Assembly (NCBI RefSeq): GCF_016019935.1
Contig: NZ_JAECMT010000007.1
Location: 62,001 to 126,000, forward strand
Reading direction: 5' to 3'
Origin: Paenibacillus sp. GSMTC-2017
Lineage (GTDB): Bacteria > Bacillota > Bacilli > Paenibacillales > Paenibacillaceae
DNA length: 64,000 bases
Shown here: one piece after another, positions 1-7,056 of the stretch
How the letters are laid out: every line of letters begins with the position of its first letter
Position numbering within the stretch: position 1 is the first letter of the stretch
Notes under the pieces: generated by a model
What the model saw: the letters and a program-made list of their open reading frames with translations, nothing else
Databases searched by the model: none
What the model was told of the DNA's origin: nothing
Position numbers and translations under genes: made by a program

Positions 1-11
1 GTGGATTATAT

Positions 12-20
12 TGTGGATAA
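12..20 (-). promoter_or_regulatory. Isolated consensus DnaA box
   Basis: The plus strand reads TGTGGATAA, the complement of the consensus DnaA box TTATCCACA. The window begins with GTGGATTA, which could be a second near-match if preceded by T. It lies about 100 bp before prfA. One 9-mer can occur by chance, so a binding role is only a possibility. Confidence 0.3.
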
Positions 21-70
21 CTTTATACGGTATCTGTTAAAAAGCACATATCGATACAAAGTTCACGTTG

Positions 71-79
71 TGATATACT
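71..79 (+). promoter_or_regulatory. Extended -10 promoter before prfA
   Basis: TGATATACT is a TGn-extended -10 element (TATACT at 74-79). The best -35 candidate, TCGATA at 50-55 with an 18-bp spacer, matches only four of six positions. It lies 40 bp before the prfA start. Confidence 0.45.
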
Positions 80-118
80 AATGAATATCCTAAAGGAATA
101 AAACAGAGGTGAATATTA

Positions 119-1198
119 GTGTTTGATCGATTACAAGCACTCGCCGACCGGTATGAAAAGCTAAGTGAGCTATTATGCGATCCGGACGTGTCCAGTGACC
201 CAAAAAGGCTTAGAGAGCTATCCAAGGAACAGTCGGATTTACAAGGCGCATTTGATGCGTATACGGAATATAAACAAGTGTCCGAGCAATTGGATGACGC
301 TAAAGTTATGCAAGGCGAAAAGCTCGATGATGAAATGCGCGAAATGGTAAAGATGGAGATCGACGAGCTATCTAAACGTAAAAGTGAGCTTGAAGAGAAC
401 ATTCGTATCTTGTTGCTCCCTAAGGACCCTAACGATAACAAAAACGTTATCGTTGAGATTCGTGGTGCTGCTGGTGGCGATGAAGCTGCATTATTTGCTT
501 ATGAGCTATATCGTATGTACACGAAGTTTGCGGATTCGCAAGGCTGGCGTGTAGAGCTAATGGATTTCAGTGAAAATGATGTTGGCGGATTCAAAGAGGT
601 TATTTTCATGGTGAACGGAAAAGGCGCGTACAGCAAACTTAAGTACGAAAGCGGCGCTCACCGTGTTCAGCGTATTCCAGTAACAGAATCAGGTGGACGT
701 ATTCATACATCAACATCTACGGTTGCAGTTATGCCTGAGGTTGAAGATGTTGAAATTGAGATTTTGGATAAAGATATTCGTATCGATACATTCTGCTCCA
801 GCGGTGCAGGTGGTCAATCCGTAAATACAACTAAATCCGCAGTCCGAGTGCTCCATGTACCAACAGGTATTATGGCAACATGTCAGGACGGCAAATCTCA
901 GAATGAAAACAAAGCAAAAGCTTTGCAAGTACTTCGCGCACGTATTTCAGATATTCGCCGTCAAGAAGAAGAAGCGAAATATGCAGGCGAGCGTAAGAGC
1001 AAGGTTGGAACGGGCGATCGTAGTGAGCGCATTCGGACGTACAACTTCCCGCAAAGCCGTGTAACGGATCATCGCATTAACTTAACGCTTCATAAGCTTG
1101 ATTCTGTTATGAACGGCGACATTTCTGAAATTGTTTCGTCGCTTACGATTGCAGAGCAAGCAGATTTGATGGATCGTGAAATGATGGGTAATGCGTAA
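119..1198 (+). CDS. prfA: Peptide chain release factor 1
   Basis: Class I release factor that reads UAA and UAG in the ribosomal A site and triggers hydrolysis of peptidyl-tRNA. The 359-residue length is normal for RF1. The N-terminal third is a charged helical domain. The catalytic GAGGQ loop is visible with its glutamine at residue 233, the residue methylated by PrmC, whose gene follows. The C-terminal part has the usual RF1 sequence around [18 protein letters not shown]. The start is GTG at 119, with AGAGGTG about 8 nt upstream. In Bacillales prfA and prmC are usual neighbours, so enzyme and substrate are encoded together. Confidence 0.97.
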   Translation: MFDRLQALADRYEKLSELLCDPDVSSDPKRLRELSKEQSDLQGAFDAYTEYKQVSEQLDDAKVMQGEKLDDEMREMVKMEIDELSKRKSELEENIRILLLPKDPNDNKNVIVEIRGAAGGDEAALFAYELYRMYTKFADSQGWRVELMDFSENDVGGFKEVIFMVNGKGAYSKLKYESGAHRVQRIPVTESGGRIHTSTSTVAVMPEVEDVEIEILDKDIRIDTFCSSGAGGQSVNTTKSAVRVLHVPTGIMATCQDGKSQNENKAKALQVLRARISDIRRQEEEAKYAGERKSKVGTGDRSERIRTYNFPQSRVTDHRINLTLHKLDSVMNGDISEIVSSLTIAEQADLMDREMMGNA

Positions 1199-1226
1199 GC
1201 GGAATAAATAATAAAGATTAAACCGG

Positions 1227-1352
1227 ATGCGGTTATCAATTGCCGCAGCTGTTGTTAAGGGGATGCCGGATTACCGTGCGTTTGCTGCTAAAGCAAATGA
1301 ATCGGTGAACCGGCTCTTTTCATTAGCTGGCTTATGGACAAGGATGGTGTAG
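1227..1352 (+). CDS. Possible 41-residue small ORF between prfA and prmC
   Basis: An open frame of 41 codons starts at ATG 1227, with a second in-frame ATG at 1263. It ends at TAG 1350-1352, five nt before the GTG proposed here as the prmC start. The peptide begins MRLSIAAAVVKGMPDY and is alanine-rich without strong hydrophobicity. No clear ribosome binding site precedes 1227; AAGGGG touches the ATG at 1263. It could be a leader peptide coupled to prmC, a decayed gene fragment, or chance. I do not recognise a family. Confidence 0.25.
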   Translation: MRLSIAAAVVKGMPDYRAFAAKANESVNRLFSLAGLWTRMV

Positions 1353-1357
1353 CTAAC

Positions 1358-2419
1358 GTGGTAGAGAATCAGAACAATGAGCAAGATCTATGGTTTCAAA
1401 TGCCGCTAACGCTAAGGCAAGCGTATAGAAGTGCTGCCGACTGGCTAGAACAACAGTCGGTTGAGGAGTCTCGCAGCAATGCAGAGCTTCTGCTCATGCA
1501 TGTGCTTGGGATCGACCGTGCAGCGCTATTACTCGCCTGGAACGACCCTTTTCCAGAGGAAAAAGGGGACGAGTGGCGTACGCTAGTGCGGCGTAAAGCA
1601 CTTGGCGAGCCGATCCAATATATGATCGGCGAGCAATGGTTCTACGACCGACCATTCATCGTGTCGCCGGCTGTCCTTATTCCGCGCCCTGAGACGGAGT
1701 TGCTCGTCGAGGAAGTGCTTGCCGCAGTTGATCGGCTATGGCCGGAGGTGGCGAGTGGTGTGGAAGTTGCAAAGCTAGGAGTTAGGGCGGAAGTGTTGAG
1801 TTCGAGTGCTGAGCAACACGGAGATGCGAAAGAGCTGGGAGCTAGCGCGGAGCAAGGAAGTGCTGGTATGCCGACCGTGGTCGATGTCGGCACAGGCAGC
1901 GGCGCCATCGCCGTGACGCTAGCATCGCAGCGTCCACGCTTACGCGTGTGCGCGTCCGACCTATCGCCGGACGCGCTTGAAGTCGCCCGCGCGAATGCGG
2001 TCCGCCAAGGTACGGCGGATCGCATTGCCTTCGCGCAGGGCGACCTGCTCGCGCCCTTCATTGCTTCAGGGCGCGGTGGCACTGCCGTCGATGGCGGTAC
2101 GCACATCGACGTGCTTGTGTCCAATCCGCCGTATATACCGGCGGCGGATATGCCAGGATTGCAGCGCGAGGTGCGGGATTATGAACCGCACCTCGCGCTG
2201 GAAGGTGGGGCGGACGGGTTAGATCCGTACCGCCGCATGTTAGAGCAGCTTCCGCTACTCCCTTCTATGCCGCGCATCGTAGCGTTCGAACTTGGGATAG
2301 ATCAGCCTGTTATTGTTGCTAAGCTAATGCAACAAATGGCCGCATGGGATGACATCCGCATCATCACCGACTATAACGGCATCGACCGTCACATAATCGC
2401 AGTGAGAAATGTGGAGTAG
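1358..2419 (+). CDS. prmC: Release factor glutamine N5-methyltransferase PrmC/HemK
   Basis: SAM-dependent methyltransferase that methylates the GGQ glutamine of RF1 and RF2. From the GTG at 1358 the protein has 353 residues. An N-terminal helical domain (about 1-120) contains IPRPETELLVEEVL. A Rossmann methyltransferase core follows, with the SAM motif GTGSG at 178-182 and the glutamine-binding NPPY at 256-259. PrmC is usually about 280-290 residues. The excess is a low-complexity insert near residues 133-170, between the two domains, with a repeated Ala-Glu-Gln-rich peptide. The start is uncertain: ATG 1334 gives eight more residues but has no ribosome binding site, whereas GTG 1358 has AAGGATGG upstream. 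The core-domain DNA is GC-rich and full of inverted repeats, described separately. Confidence 0.93.
   Translation: MVENQNNEQDLWFQMPLTLRQAYRSAADWLEQQSVEESRSNAELLLMHVLGIDRAALLLAWNDPFPEEKGDEWRTLVRRKALGEPIQYMIGEQWFYDRPFIVSPAVLIPRPETELLVEEVLAAVDRLWPEVASGVEVAKLGVRAEVLSSSAEQHGDAKELGASAEQGSAGMPTVVDVGTGSGAIAVTLASQRPRLRVCASDLSPDALEVARANAVRQGTADRIAFAQGDLLAPFIASGRGGTAVDGGTHIDVLVSNPPYIPAADMPGLQREVRDYEPHLALEGGADGLDPYRRMLEQLPLLPSMPRIVAFELGIDQPVIVAKLMQQMAAWDDIRIITDYNGIDRHIIAVRNVE
1869..2200. repeat. Chain of inverted repeats inside prmC
   Basis: Six stem-loops follow one another within the coding sequence. The arms are 1869-1875/1886-1892 (7 bp), 1950-1958/1968-1976 (9 bp), 1994-2006/2014-2026 (13 bp with one G-T), 2050-2057/2068-2075 (8 bp), 2124-2131/2142-2149 (8 bp) and 2162-2176/2186-2200 (15 bp perfect). 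Loops are 7-10 nt. The reading frame and the catalytic NPPY codons are intact. The stems do not share sequence with one another. Confidence 0.9.
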
Positions 2420-2473
2420 TGGATAGACGCCCTAATGTGTAGTTAGCTGTTTACTCACTGGTGGTTATATATG

Positions 2474-2652
2474 AGGACATAGGATCCTTTATCTGTGATA
2501 AAAGCACGTAATTTGCGACTCTTCAGGACATACGATCACTTATTATATAAAATGAGATGCTTTTGAGCTTCATTTAGGATCAATAACGGATCGTGTGTCC
2601 TCGAAAAAGTCGTAGTAACTCCTTTTTAAATAAATACAGGAACCTATGTCCT
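2474..2652. repeat. Symmetric inverted repeat built of 51-bp units
   Basis: AGGACATAGGATCC begins at 2474 and a related copy, AGGACATACGATCA, at 2525, 51 bp later. Inverted copies GGATCGTGTGTCCT (2588-2601) and GGAACCTATGTCCT (2639-2652) are also 51 bp apart. The four copies are exactly symmetric about position 2563, so the whole stretch is a 179-bp inverted repeat with diverged arms of about 80 bp. It fills much of the otherwise gene-free 2420-2797 interval between prmC and the convergent gene. Confidence 0.85.
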
Positions 2653-2726
2653 TGAATATGTAGTCGTCACCTGTCATCCGAATCAAGAGGACTACTAAAC
2701 TAGATCGAATCGCATATAGGATTAAC

Positions 2727-2774
2727 AAAAAGGAGGACGGAGCAGAGTATTTCTGCAGCCGTCCTCCTTTTTTT
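2727..2774. terminator. Bidirectional terminator
   Basis: A 14-bp perfect stem, AAAAAGGAGGACGG (2727-2740) with its complement at 2759-2772, has an inner GCAGA/TTCTGC hairpin and T-runs on both strands. It can end prmC transcription on the plus strand and the decarboxylase-like gene on the minus strand. Confidence 0.93.
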
Positions 2775-2797
2775 GATGAACTCACTTCAACTCACGC

Positions 2798-3235
2798 TTA
2801 TTCAGGCATCTTGCCAGTCGAAATGGCGAGCCGATTCCAACCATTTATCGTAATGATCGCCATGATCAATTCACCAAGTTGCTTAGTATCGAAGTGCCTA
2901 GCTGCCTCTTCATATACACTATCAGGTACATGATTTTGTGCAATGAGCGTAATGGACTCTGTTAAAGCAAGTGCAGCACTTTCCCGTTCTGTGAAATAAG
3001 GAGTGTCTCTCCACGCGCTAAGCGCATAGATGCGTTTTTCAGTCTCACCATGTTTCCTTGCATCCGCTGTATGCATCATAATACAGAAAGCACAGCCGTT
3101 TATTTGTGATGCACGGATTTTAACTAGTTCAATTAAACTCTTTTCTAAACTTGAAGTTATAACGAACTTCTCCATACCGAGCATAGCGTCATATGCTTTT
3201 GGTAGCTCTTGCCCCAAATCCATTCTTGTTTTCAT
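2798..3235 (-). CDS. Carboxymuconolactone decarboxylase family protein (AhpD-like)
   Basis: A 145-residue protein of the carboxymuconolactone decarboxylase/AhpD fold. It carries the CAFC motif (Cys48 and Cys51) followed by MMHTADARKHGE, the redox-active CxxC and histidine signature of AhpD-type members. The substrate is unknown; these proteins are usually thiol-dependent peroxidase or oxidoreductase partners. The start ATG at 3235 has AAGGAG 10 nt upstream. It follows an ECF41-type sigma gene by 56 bp on the same strand, and ECF41 sigma factors typically sit beside and control genes of this family. A matching ECF41-type promoter overlaps the end of the sigma gene. Confidence 0.9.
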   Translation of the reverse strand: MKTRMDLGQELPKAYDAMLGMEKFVITSSLEKSLIELVKIRASQINGCAFCIMMHTADARKHGETEKRIYALSAWRDTPYFTERESAALALTESITLIAQNHVPDSVYEEAARHFDTKQLGELIMAIITINGWNRLAISTGKMPE

Positions 3236-3291
3236 ACGTTAACATCTCCTTGTTTTGGCTCTTACCAGCGCTTGTTGCGATGGTGATATAT

Positions 3292-4188
3292 CTAAGACAA
3301 AACAGCACCTGCATTTGTGACATGACGGAGCTTCTCTGGGTTCATTATGAAATAAATCTGTTCAATTCGCTCTCCACTCTTATCCCATTGGAAGGTTATA
3401 ACCTTCTTTGGAACGCCGTCTTGTAGTAGCAATAAACCGGACTGCCCGTTTACATCAGCAGGCAAAAAGTCTACTCCGAGCGTACCTTTACGCGATAAAC
3501 CAAGGAGAAGAGCGATAATCCGATCGCGGCCAAGTATAGGAAATATGGCTGCACGAACTTTTCCTCCTCCATCAGAGATCATGAGCGCGTCTTCTTTTAA
3601 CATAGTGATCAATGCAAGGGTATTTCCGGATTTTGCTGCTTCAATAAAAGCTTGTGCAAGTGAAGTGGCCTTCTCGCTGTGGAATGGAGGGTTATCCGTG
3701 ACATAACCTAATTTTTCTTTAGCTCTGCTAAAGATTTTACGACAGTTCGATTCCGACTTATTTATCATTGAAGAGATTTCCGAATAGTCGAAAGCGAGTG
3801 TCTCTCTAAGAATGAAGATGGCTCGTTCAATGCCACTCAGACGTTCCAACATAACTAACATCGCATAAGTGACCGTCTCACTATTGTCCCATCGCACGGC
3901 AGGGTCTTCTGTTGTAGCAGATCCATAGGTGACAGATGGCTCAGGAAGCCAATTGCCAACATACGTTTCTCGTCGATTGCGTGCGGATCCTAGAAAGTTT
4001 AAGCATCGATTCGTTATCATGCGAGCTAAATACGCTTTTTCATTTTTAATAAAATCTGTTTCTAATAAAAGATAGTCCATATATACATCCTGTACAATAT
4101 CTTCAGCGTCACTAATTGAGCCTAACATACGATATGCTAAACCAAGAAGCAGCGGACGGTACTTTTCATATAGTTGCATATGATTCAA
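3292..4188 (-). CDS. ECF41-type RNA polymerase sigma factor with SnoaL-like C-terminal domain
   Basis: Extracytoplasmic-function sigma factor of about 298 residues. Region 2 is at the N-terminus (AYRMLGS, then SDAEDIVQDVYMDYL). Next come the YVGNWLPEP linker typical of ECF41, region 4 (LSGIERAIFILRE, FDYSEIS) near residues 130-175, and a SnoaL-like domain in the last third with SDGGGKV and the terminal NPEKL motif. In ECF41 proteins this C-terminal domain tunes activity in place of a separate anti-sigma factor, and none is seen here. TTG at 4188 is preferred as the start because AAAGGAG lies 9 nt upstream; TTG at 4197 would touch that site. The unit is inserted between prmC and spoIIR. Confidence 0.92.
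   Translation of the reverse strand: MNHMQLYEKYRPLLLGLAYRMLGSISDAEDIVQDVYMDYLLLETDFIKNEKAYLARMITNRCLNFLGSARNRRETYVGNWLPEPSVTYGSATTEDPAVRWDNSETVTYAMLVMLERLSGIERAIFILRETLAFDYSEISSMINKSESNCRKIFSRAKEKLGYVTDNPPFHSEKATSLAQAFIEAAKSGNTLALITMLKEDALMISDGGGKVRAAIFPILGRDRIIALLLGLSRKGTLGVDFLPADVNGQSGLLLLQDGVPKKVITFQWDKSGERIEQIYFIMNPEKLRHVTNAGAVLS
3296..3322 (-). promoter_or_regulatory. ECF41-type promoter for the decarboxylase-like gene
   Basis: On the minus strand TGTCACA (plus 3316-3322) is followed after exactly 16 nt by TGTC (plus 3296-3299). The ECF41 consensus is TGTCACA, 16 nt, CGTC, so only one base differs. It overlaps the 3' end of the sigma gene and precedes the decarboxylase-like gene, the expected target. 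Confidence 0.65.
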
Positions 4189-4239
4189 TGCAATCAACTC
4201 CTTTACGAGAATTTATATCTATTTTTAATAGGTTGATAG

Positions 4240-4269
4240 GTTTATAGAGCCAATAATTTGGACATAATG
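4240..4269 (+). promoter_or_regulatory. SigF-type promoter for spoIIR
   Basis: GTTTA at 4240-4244, a 15-nt spacer and GGACATAATG at 4260-4269 fit the forespore SigF pattern (GYWTA, about 15 nt, GGNNANANTW) at all but the last position. spoIIR is a SigF-dependent gene in Bacillus. Confidence 0.75.
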
Positions 4270-4280
4270 ACGGATAGAGA

Positions 4281-4316
4281 CGTTCCGGAACGCAAGCAGT
4301 CGCATCGGCAGATGCG
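4281..4316 (+). repeat. Two perfect palindromes in the spoIIR leader
   Basis: CGTTCCGGAACG (4281-4292) is a perfect 12-bp palindrome. CGCATC GGCA GATGCG (4301-4316) is a 6-bp hairpin ending five nt before the AGGAG ribosome binding site at 4321-4325. Both lie downstream of the predicted SigF start point, so they would be in the mRNA. Confidence 0.7.
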
Positions 4317-4334
4317 CGAGAGGAGCTTGTGTGT

Positions 4335-5069
4335 ATGTCCAATTATTATACTTCATCCCATTATTCCGTTAGACCTTACCGTTATCCTTACCGCAAATCT
4401 TATGGATTTATCCTTATGGCAATTATCGTTCTCATTATGAGTTGGGAATCAGCACAAATTGACGCCGCAGTTGCAGGAGGTAATATACCTGAGGAAGCGA
4501 TTCGTCTTCGTATTTTGGCTAATTCGGATAGTGCATCAGATCAATTAATAAAACGTGTTGTTCGTGATGAGATTGTAAAAACGATGAATAGTTGGGCAAC
4601 TGGCCCTGTAACGATAGAGGAAGCGCGTGAAACGATTCAGAACAATATGCCGGACATCGAGCGTGTTGTATCGAATGTGCTTAAAAGTAGAGGTTACACG
4701 TATACGTTCACAGCAGAGCTAGGGATGGTTGATTTTCCAACAAAAATGTACGGCAATAAAGTGTATCCGGCTGGTTTATATGAAGCATTGCTTGTAACGA
4801 TTGGTGAAGGTAAAGGGCAAAATTGGTGGTGTGTTCTGTTCCCGCCGCTATGTTTCATTGATGCAACAACAGGAGAAGCTTCAGCGGCTTCAGTAGATTC
4901 CACGATAACTGAAGAAAAACCGAAGGCTGAAAAGGACGCAAGTGACAAAGCGCAAGTAGAGAAAGCTTCAGCAGATAACGATGAAAGCAAAGGGAAAACG
5001 CCAGAAACGAAATTTTTTATATGGGAGTTTATTAAATCGATTATTGATTGGTTTAAATCATTATTTTAA
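4335..5069 (+). CDS. spoIIR: Stage II sporulation protein R
   Basis: Forespore-made secreted signal that activates SpoIIGA in the mother-cell membrane, leading to pro-SigE processing. From ATG 4335 (AGGAG nine nt upstream) the protein has 244 residues. An arginine and tyrosine-rich N-terminus is followed by one membrane or signal segment (FILMAIIVLIMSW, about 25-37). Then comes the SpoIIR core with IPEEAIRLRILANSD and the conserved VYPAGLYEALLV to WWCVLFPPLCF region. After the core is a Lys/Glu/Ala-rich linker and an aromatic amphipathic tail (FFIWEFIKSIIDWF). This tail is longer than I expect for the family. Confidence 0.95.
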   Translation: MSNYYTSSHYSVRPYRYPYRKSYGFILMAIIVLIMSWESAQIDAAVAGGNIPEEAIRLRILANSDSASDQLIKRVVRDEIVKTMNSWATGPVTIEEARETIQNNMPDIERVVSNVLKSRGYTYTFTAELGMVDFPTKMYGNKVYPAGLYEALLVTIGEGKGQNWWCVLFPPLCFIDATTGEASAASVDSTITEEKPKAEKDASDKAQVEKASADNDESKGKTPETKFFIWEFIKSIIDWFKSLF

Positions 5070-5125
5070 AAGCAGCTATTATAATAAATCATTGCACTTA
5101 TAGAAATGTGAAATTAAGTAAATCA

Positions 5126-5166
5126 AACGTCCGCGCCGCTTTTCATAAGTGGAGGGGCGTTTTTTG
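5126..5166 (+). terminator. Terminator after spoIIR
   Basis: AACGTCC ... CCGCTT pairs with AAGTGG ... GGGGCGTT with one bulge and one mismatch, and six Ts follow. Confidence 0.65.
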
Positions 5167-5229
5167 TATCTCTAACAACTACTAGGAAAACACAAGCCAT
5201 ATTGGATCATCTCGAATATGTTTTCATTA

Positions 5230-5238
5230 TGCTATAAT
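5230..5238 (+). promoter_or_regulatory. Extended -10 promoter before ywlC
   Basis: TGCTATAAT is a consensus extended -10 element 49 bp before the ywlC start. No good -35 hexamer is present, which is common for extended -10 promoters. Confidence 0.6.
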
Positions 5239-5286
5239 AACGTTGAAGCGTCCATTATAGGTAACAGCAAGGATTGAAAACTGACT

Positions 5287-6378
5287 ATGATAAAAACAAA
5301 GATTTGGCATGTTGACCGTCAATCTAACACTAATAGCACGAATCAAGAACAAAACAAAAAGCTATACTCTGAACTTATTGAAGGTGCGGAAATGCTGCGT
5401 AGTGGTGGCTTAGTCGCCTTCCCTACAGAGACTGTCTATGGACTAGGTGCAGATGCAAGGAACAGCGAAGCGGTTGCGGGCATCTTTGAGGCAAAGGGTC
5501 GCCCATCTGACAATCCGCTAATCGTTCATATCGCGGACATTAATCAGCTAGGTGAACTGGTTTTGCCTTATCCGCAGTTAGCAAAGGAATTAATGAACCG
5601 CTTCTGGCCGGGTCCACTTACAATAGTACTGCCAGTGCAGCCGGATAAGTTATCGCCACTTGTAACTGCAGGACTTTCAACGGTTGGTATTCGGATGCCG
5701 GATCACTCTGTTTCGTTGGAGTTATTACGTTTATCTGAATGCCCAGTAGCTGCACCTAGTGCAAATCGTTCAGGTAGACCAAGCCCAACGCTTGCACAGC
5801 ATGTACTGGATGACTTGGATGGTCGCATTGACGGCATAGTTGATGGTGGACCAACTGGAGTTGGTTTGGAATCGACTGTTGTGGAGCTAGAGGATGAGCG
5901 TACATTGCGTATTTTGAGACCTGGCGGCATTACGGAAGAAGCGCTCATTGAAGCATTTCCTGATGTTTGTATCGTAAAAGAACATGTGAACGATGAAATG
6001 GTGGAGAAGCCACGTTCACCAGGAATGAAGTATACACATTACGCGCCTAAAGGTGAACTTTCCATTGTGCAAGGGGATTCTCTTAACGTAATTGTTTACA
6101 TTAATAAGCAACTTGAGATTGCGAAATCAGAAAACAAGCTAACAGGTGTGCTCGCATTCAGTGAACATGTTAGTGAGTATAAGGCTGATAGGGTAATTGA
6201 TTGTGGGAGCGAGAAGCGTTTAGATGAAGCTGCGCAACGATTGTATGCTGCTTTAAGGGAATTTGACGAAGCTGGTGTGCAGTTTATGTGGGCTGAGGCT
6301 TGCAAAACCGAAGGCATCGGTGGCGCATTAATGAATCGATTAGTGAAAGCAGCTGGGCATCAAATTATATACGTATAG
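5287..6378 (+). CDS. ywlC: L-threonylcarbamoyladenylate synthase (Sua5/YwlC)
   Basis: Makes threonylcarbamoyl-AMP from threonine, bicarbonate and ATP, the first step of t6A modification at position 37 of ANN-decoding tRNAs. The 363-residue length is that of the two-domain Sua5 type. The YrdC-like catalytic domain (about 30-215) carries FPTETVYGLG, KGRPSDNPLIVH and APSANRSGRPSPT. A linker with SPGMKYTHYAPK and a C-terminal Rossmann-like Sua5 domain (about 240-363) follow. The assigned start ATG 5287 has only a weak AAGGATTG upstream. It is the first gene of a forward run with mntP and ywlE. Confidence 0.95.
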   Translation: MIKTKIWHVDRQSNTNSTNQEQNKKLYSELIEGAEMLRSGGLVAFPTETVYGLGADARNSEAVAGIFEAKGRPSDNPLIVHIADINQLGELVLPYPQLAKELMNRFWPGPLTIVLPVQPDKLSPLVTAGLSTVGIRMPDHSVSLELLRLSECPVAAPSANRSGRPSPTLAQHVLDDLDGRIDGIVDGGPTGVGLESTVVELEDERTLRILRPGGITEEALIEAFPDVCIVKEHVNDEMVEKPRSPGMKYTHYAPKGELSIVQGDSLNVIVYINKQLEIAKSENKLTGVLAFSEHVSEYKADRVIDCGSEKRLDEAAQRLYAALREFDEAGVQFMWAEACKTEGIGGALMNRLVKAAGHQIIYV

Positions 6379-6467
6379 TCGATCACGCAATTATTGAAGT
6401 ATGTTCGTCCACATGTCCGCATATGTTTCAGAGAGAATGCAATCGGACATGGGGGAGATTTGCTGTG

Positions 6468-7025
6468 ATGGATGCTAGTGCTGATGCGGGACAGTTTATT
6501 ACGCTGCTCATCATTGCGATGGCGCTTGGGTTCGACGCTTTTTCCCTCGGATTAGGTATCGGATTAAAAGGAATTCGACTACGGGATATTGTGAAGTTAG
6601 GCGTAGTTATCGGGTTCTTTCATGTACTCATGCCGATTGGTGGAATGATAACAGGTCAGCTTGTTGGCGGTTTGCTCGGCAATGTGGCGACTACAGCAGC
6701 GGGAATATTACTCGTTTTGCTTGGTGGACATATGATATATAGCTCTCTTCGGGGAGATGAAGTACAATCTTTTGATCATCGTACGTTATGGGGATTGCTT
6801 GTTTTATCGCTCAGCGTAAGTATAGACGCTTTCTCTATCGGTATTACGCTTGGCATGTTTTCGGCGGATCTATTGCTAACGATCTCATTGTTTGGATTGT
6901 CGGGTGGAATAATGTCTATGCTGGGCCTGCTGCTTGGTAGGAAGGTGAGCGGTAAGCTCGGTGAATATGGTGAAGCATGCGGAGGAGCAATCCTTTTTAT
7001 ATTCGGGATTATATTTATTTTTTAG
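6468..7025 (+). CDS. mntP: Manganese efflux pump MntP
   Basis: Small integral membrane exporter that lowers cytoplasmic Mn2+. The ATG at 6468 gives 185 residues, the usual MntP length, with about six membrane helices. The two internally related halves show ALGFDAFSLGLGIG and SLSVSIDAFSIGITLG, each with the conserved acidic residue in a helix. GGGGGAG lies upstream; GTG 6465 is an alternative start one codon earlier. In the 89-bp gap after ywlC, CATGTCCG (6412-6419) and CGGACATG (6444-6451) can form an 8-bp stem, but I do not recognise a yybP-ykoY manganese riboswitch there. Confidence 0.93.
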   Translation: MDASADAGQFITLLIIAMALGFDAFSLGLGIGLKGIRLRDIVKLGVVIGFFHVLMPIGGMITGQLVGGLLGNVATTAAGILLVLLGGHMIYSSLRGDEVQSFDHRTLWGLLVLSLSVSIDAFSIGITLGMFSADLLLTISLFGLSGGIMSMLGLLLGRKVSGKLGEYGEACGGAILFIFGIIFIF

Positions 7026-7056
7026 CTCATATACAGTCGTGAAGGGGGATGTTGGG

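Noticed and set aside
1642..2124. Reverse-strand open frame of 160 codons across prmC
   Set aside because: High GC and the inverted repeats keep this frame open; the forward frame has clear PrmC motifs.
5070..5286. DnaA-box cluster before ywlC, as known in B. subtilis
   Set aside because: No TTATCCACA-like 9-mers were found here; the only good box in this part of the window is at 12-20.
6379..6467. Possible yybP-ykoY manganese riboswitch before mntP
   Set aside because: The gap is only 89 bp. It has one 8-bp stem but none of the conserved loop sequences of that class.
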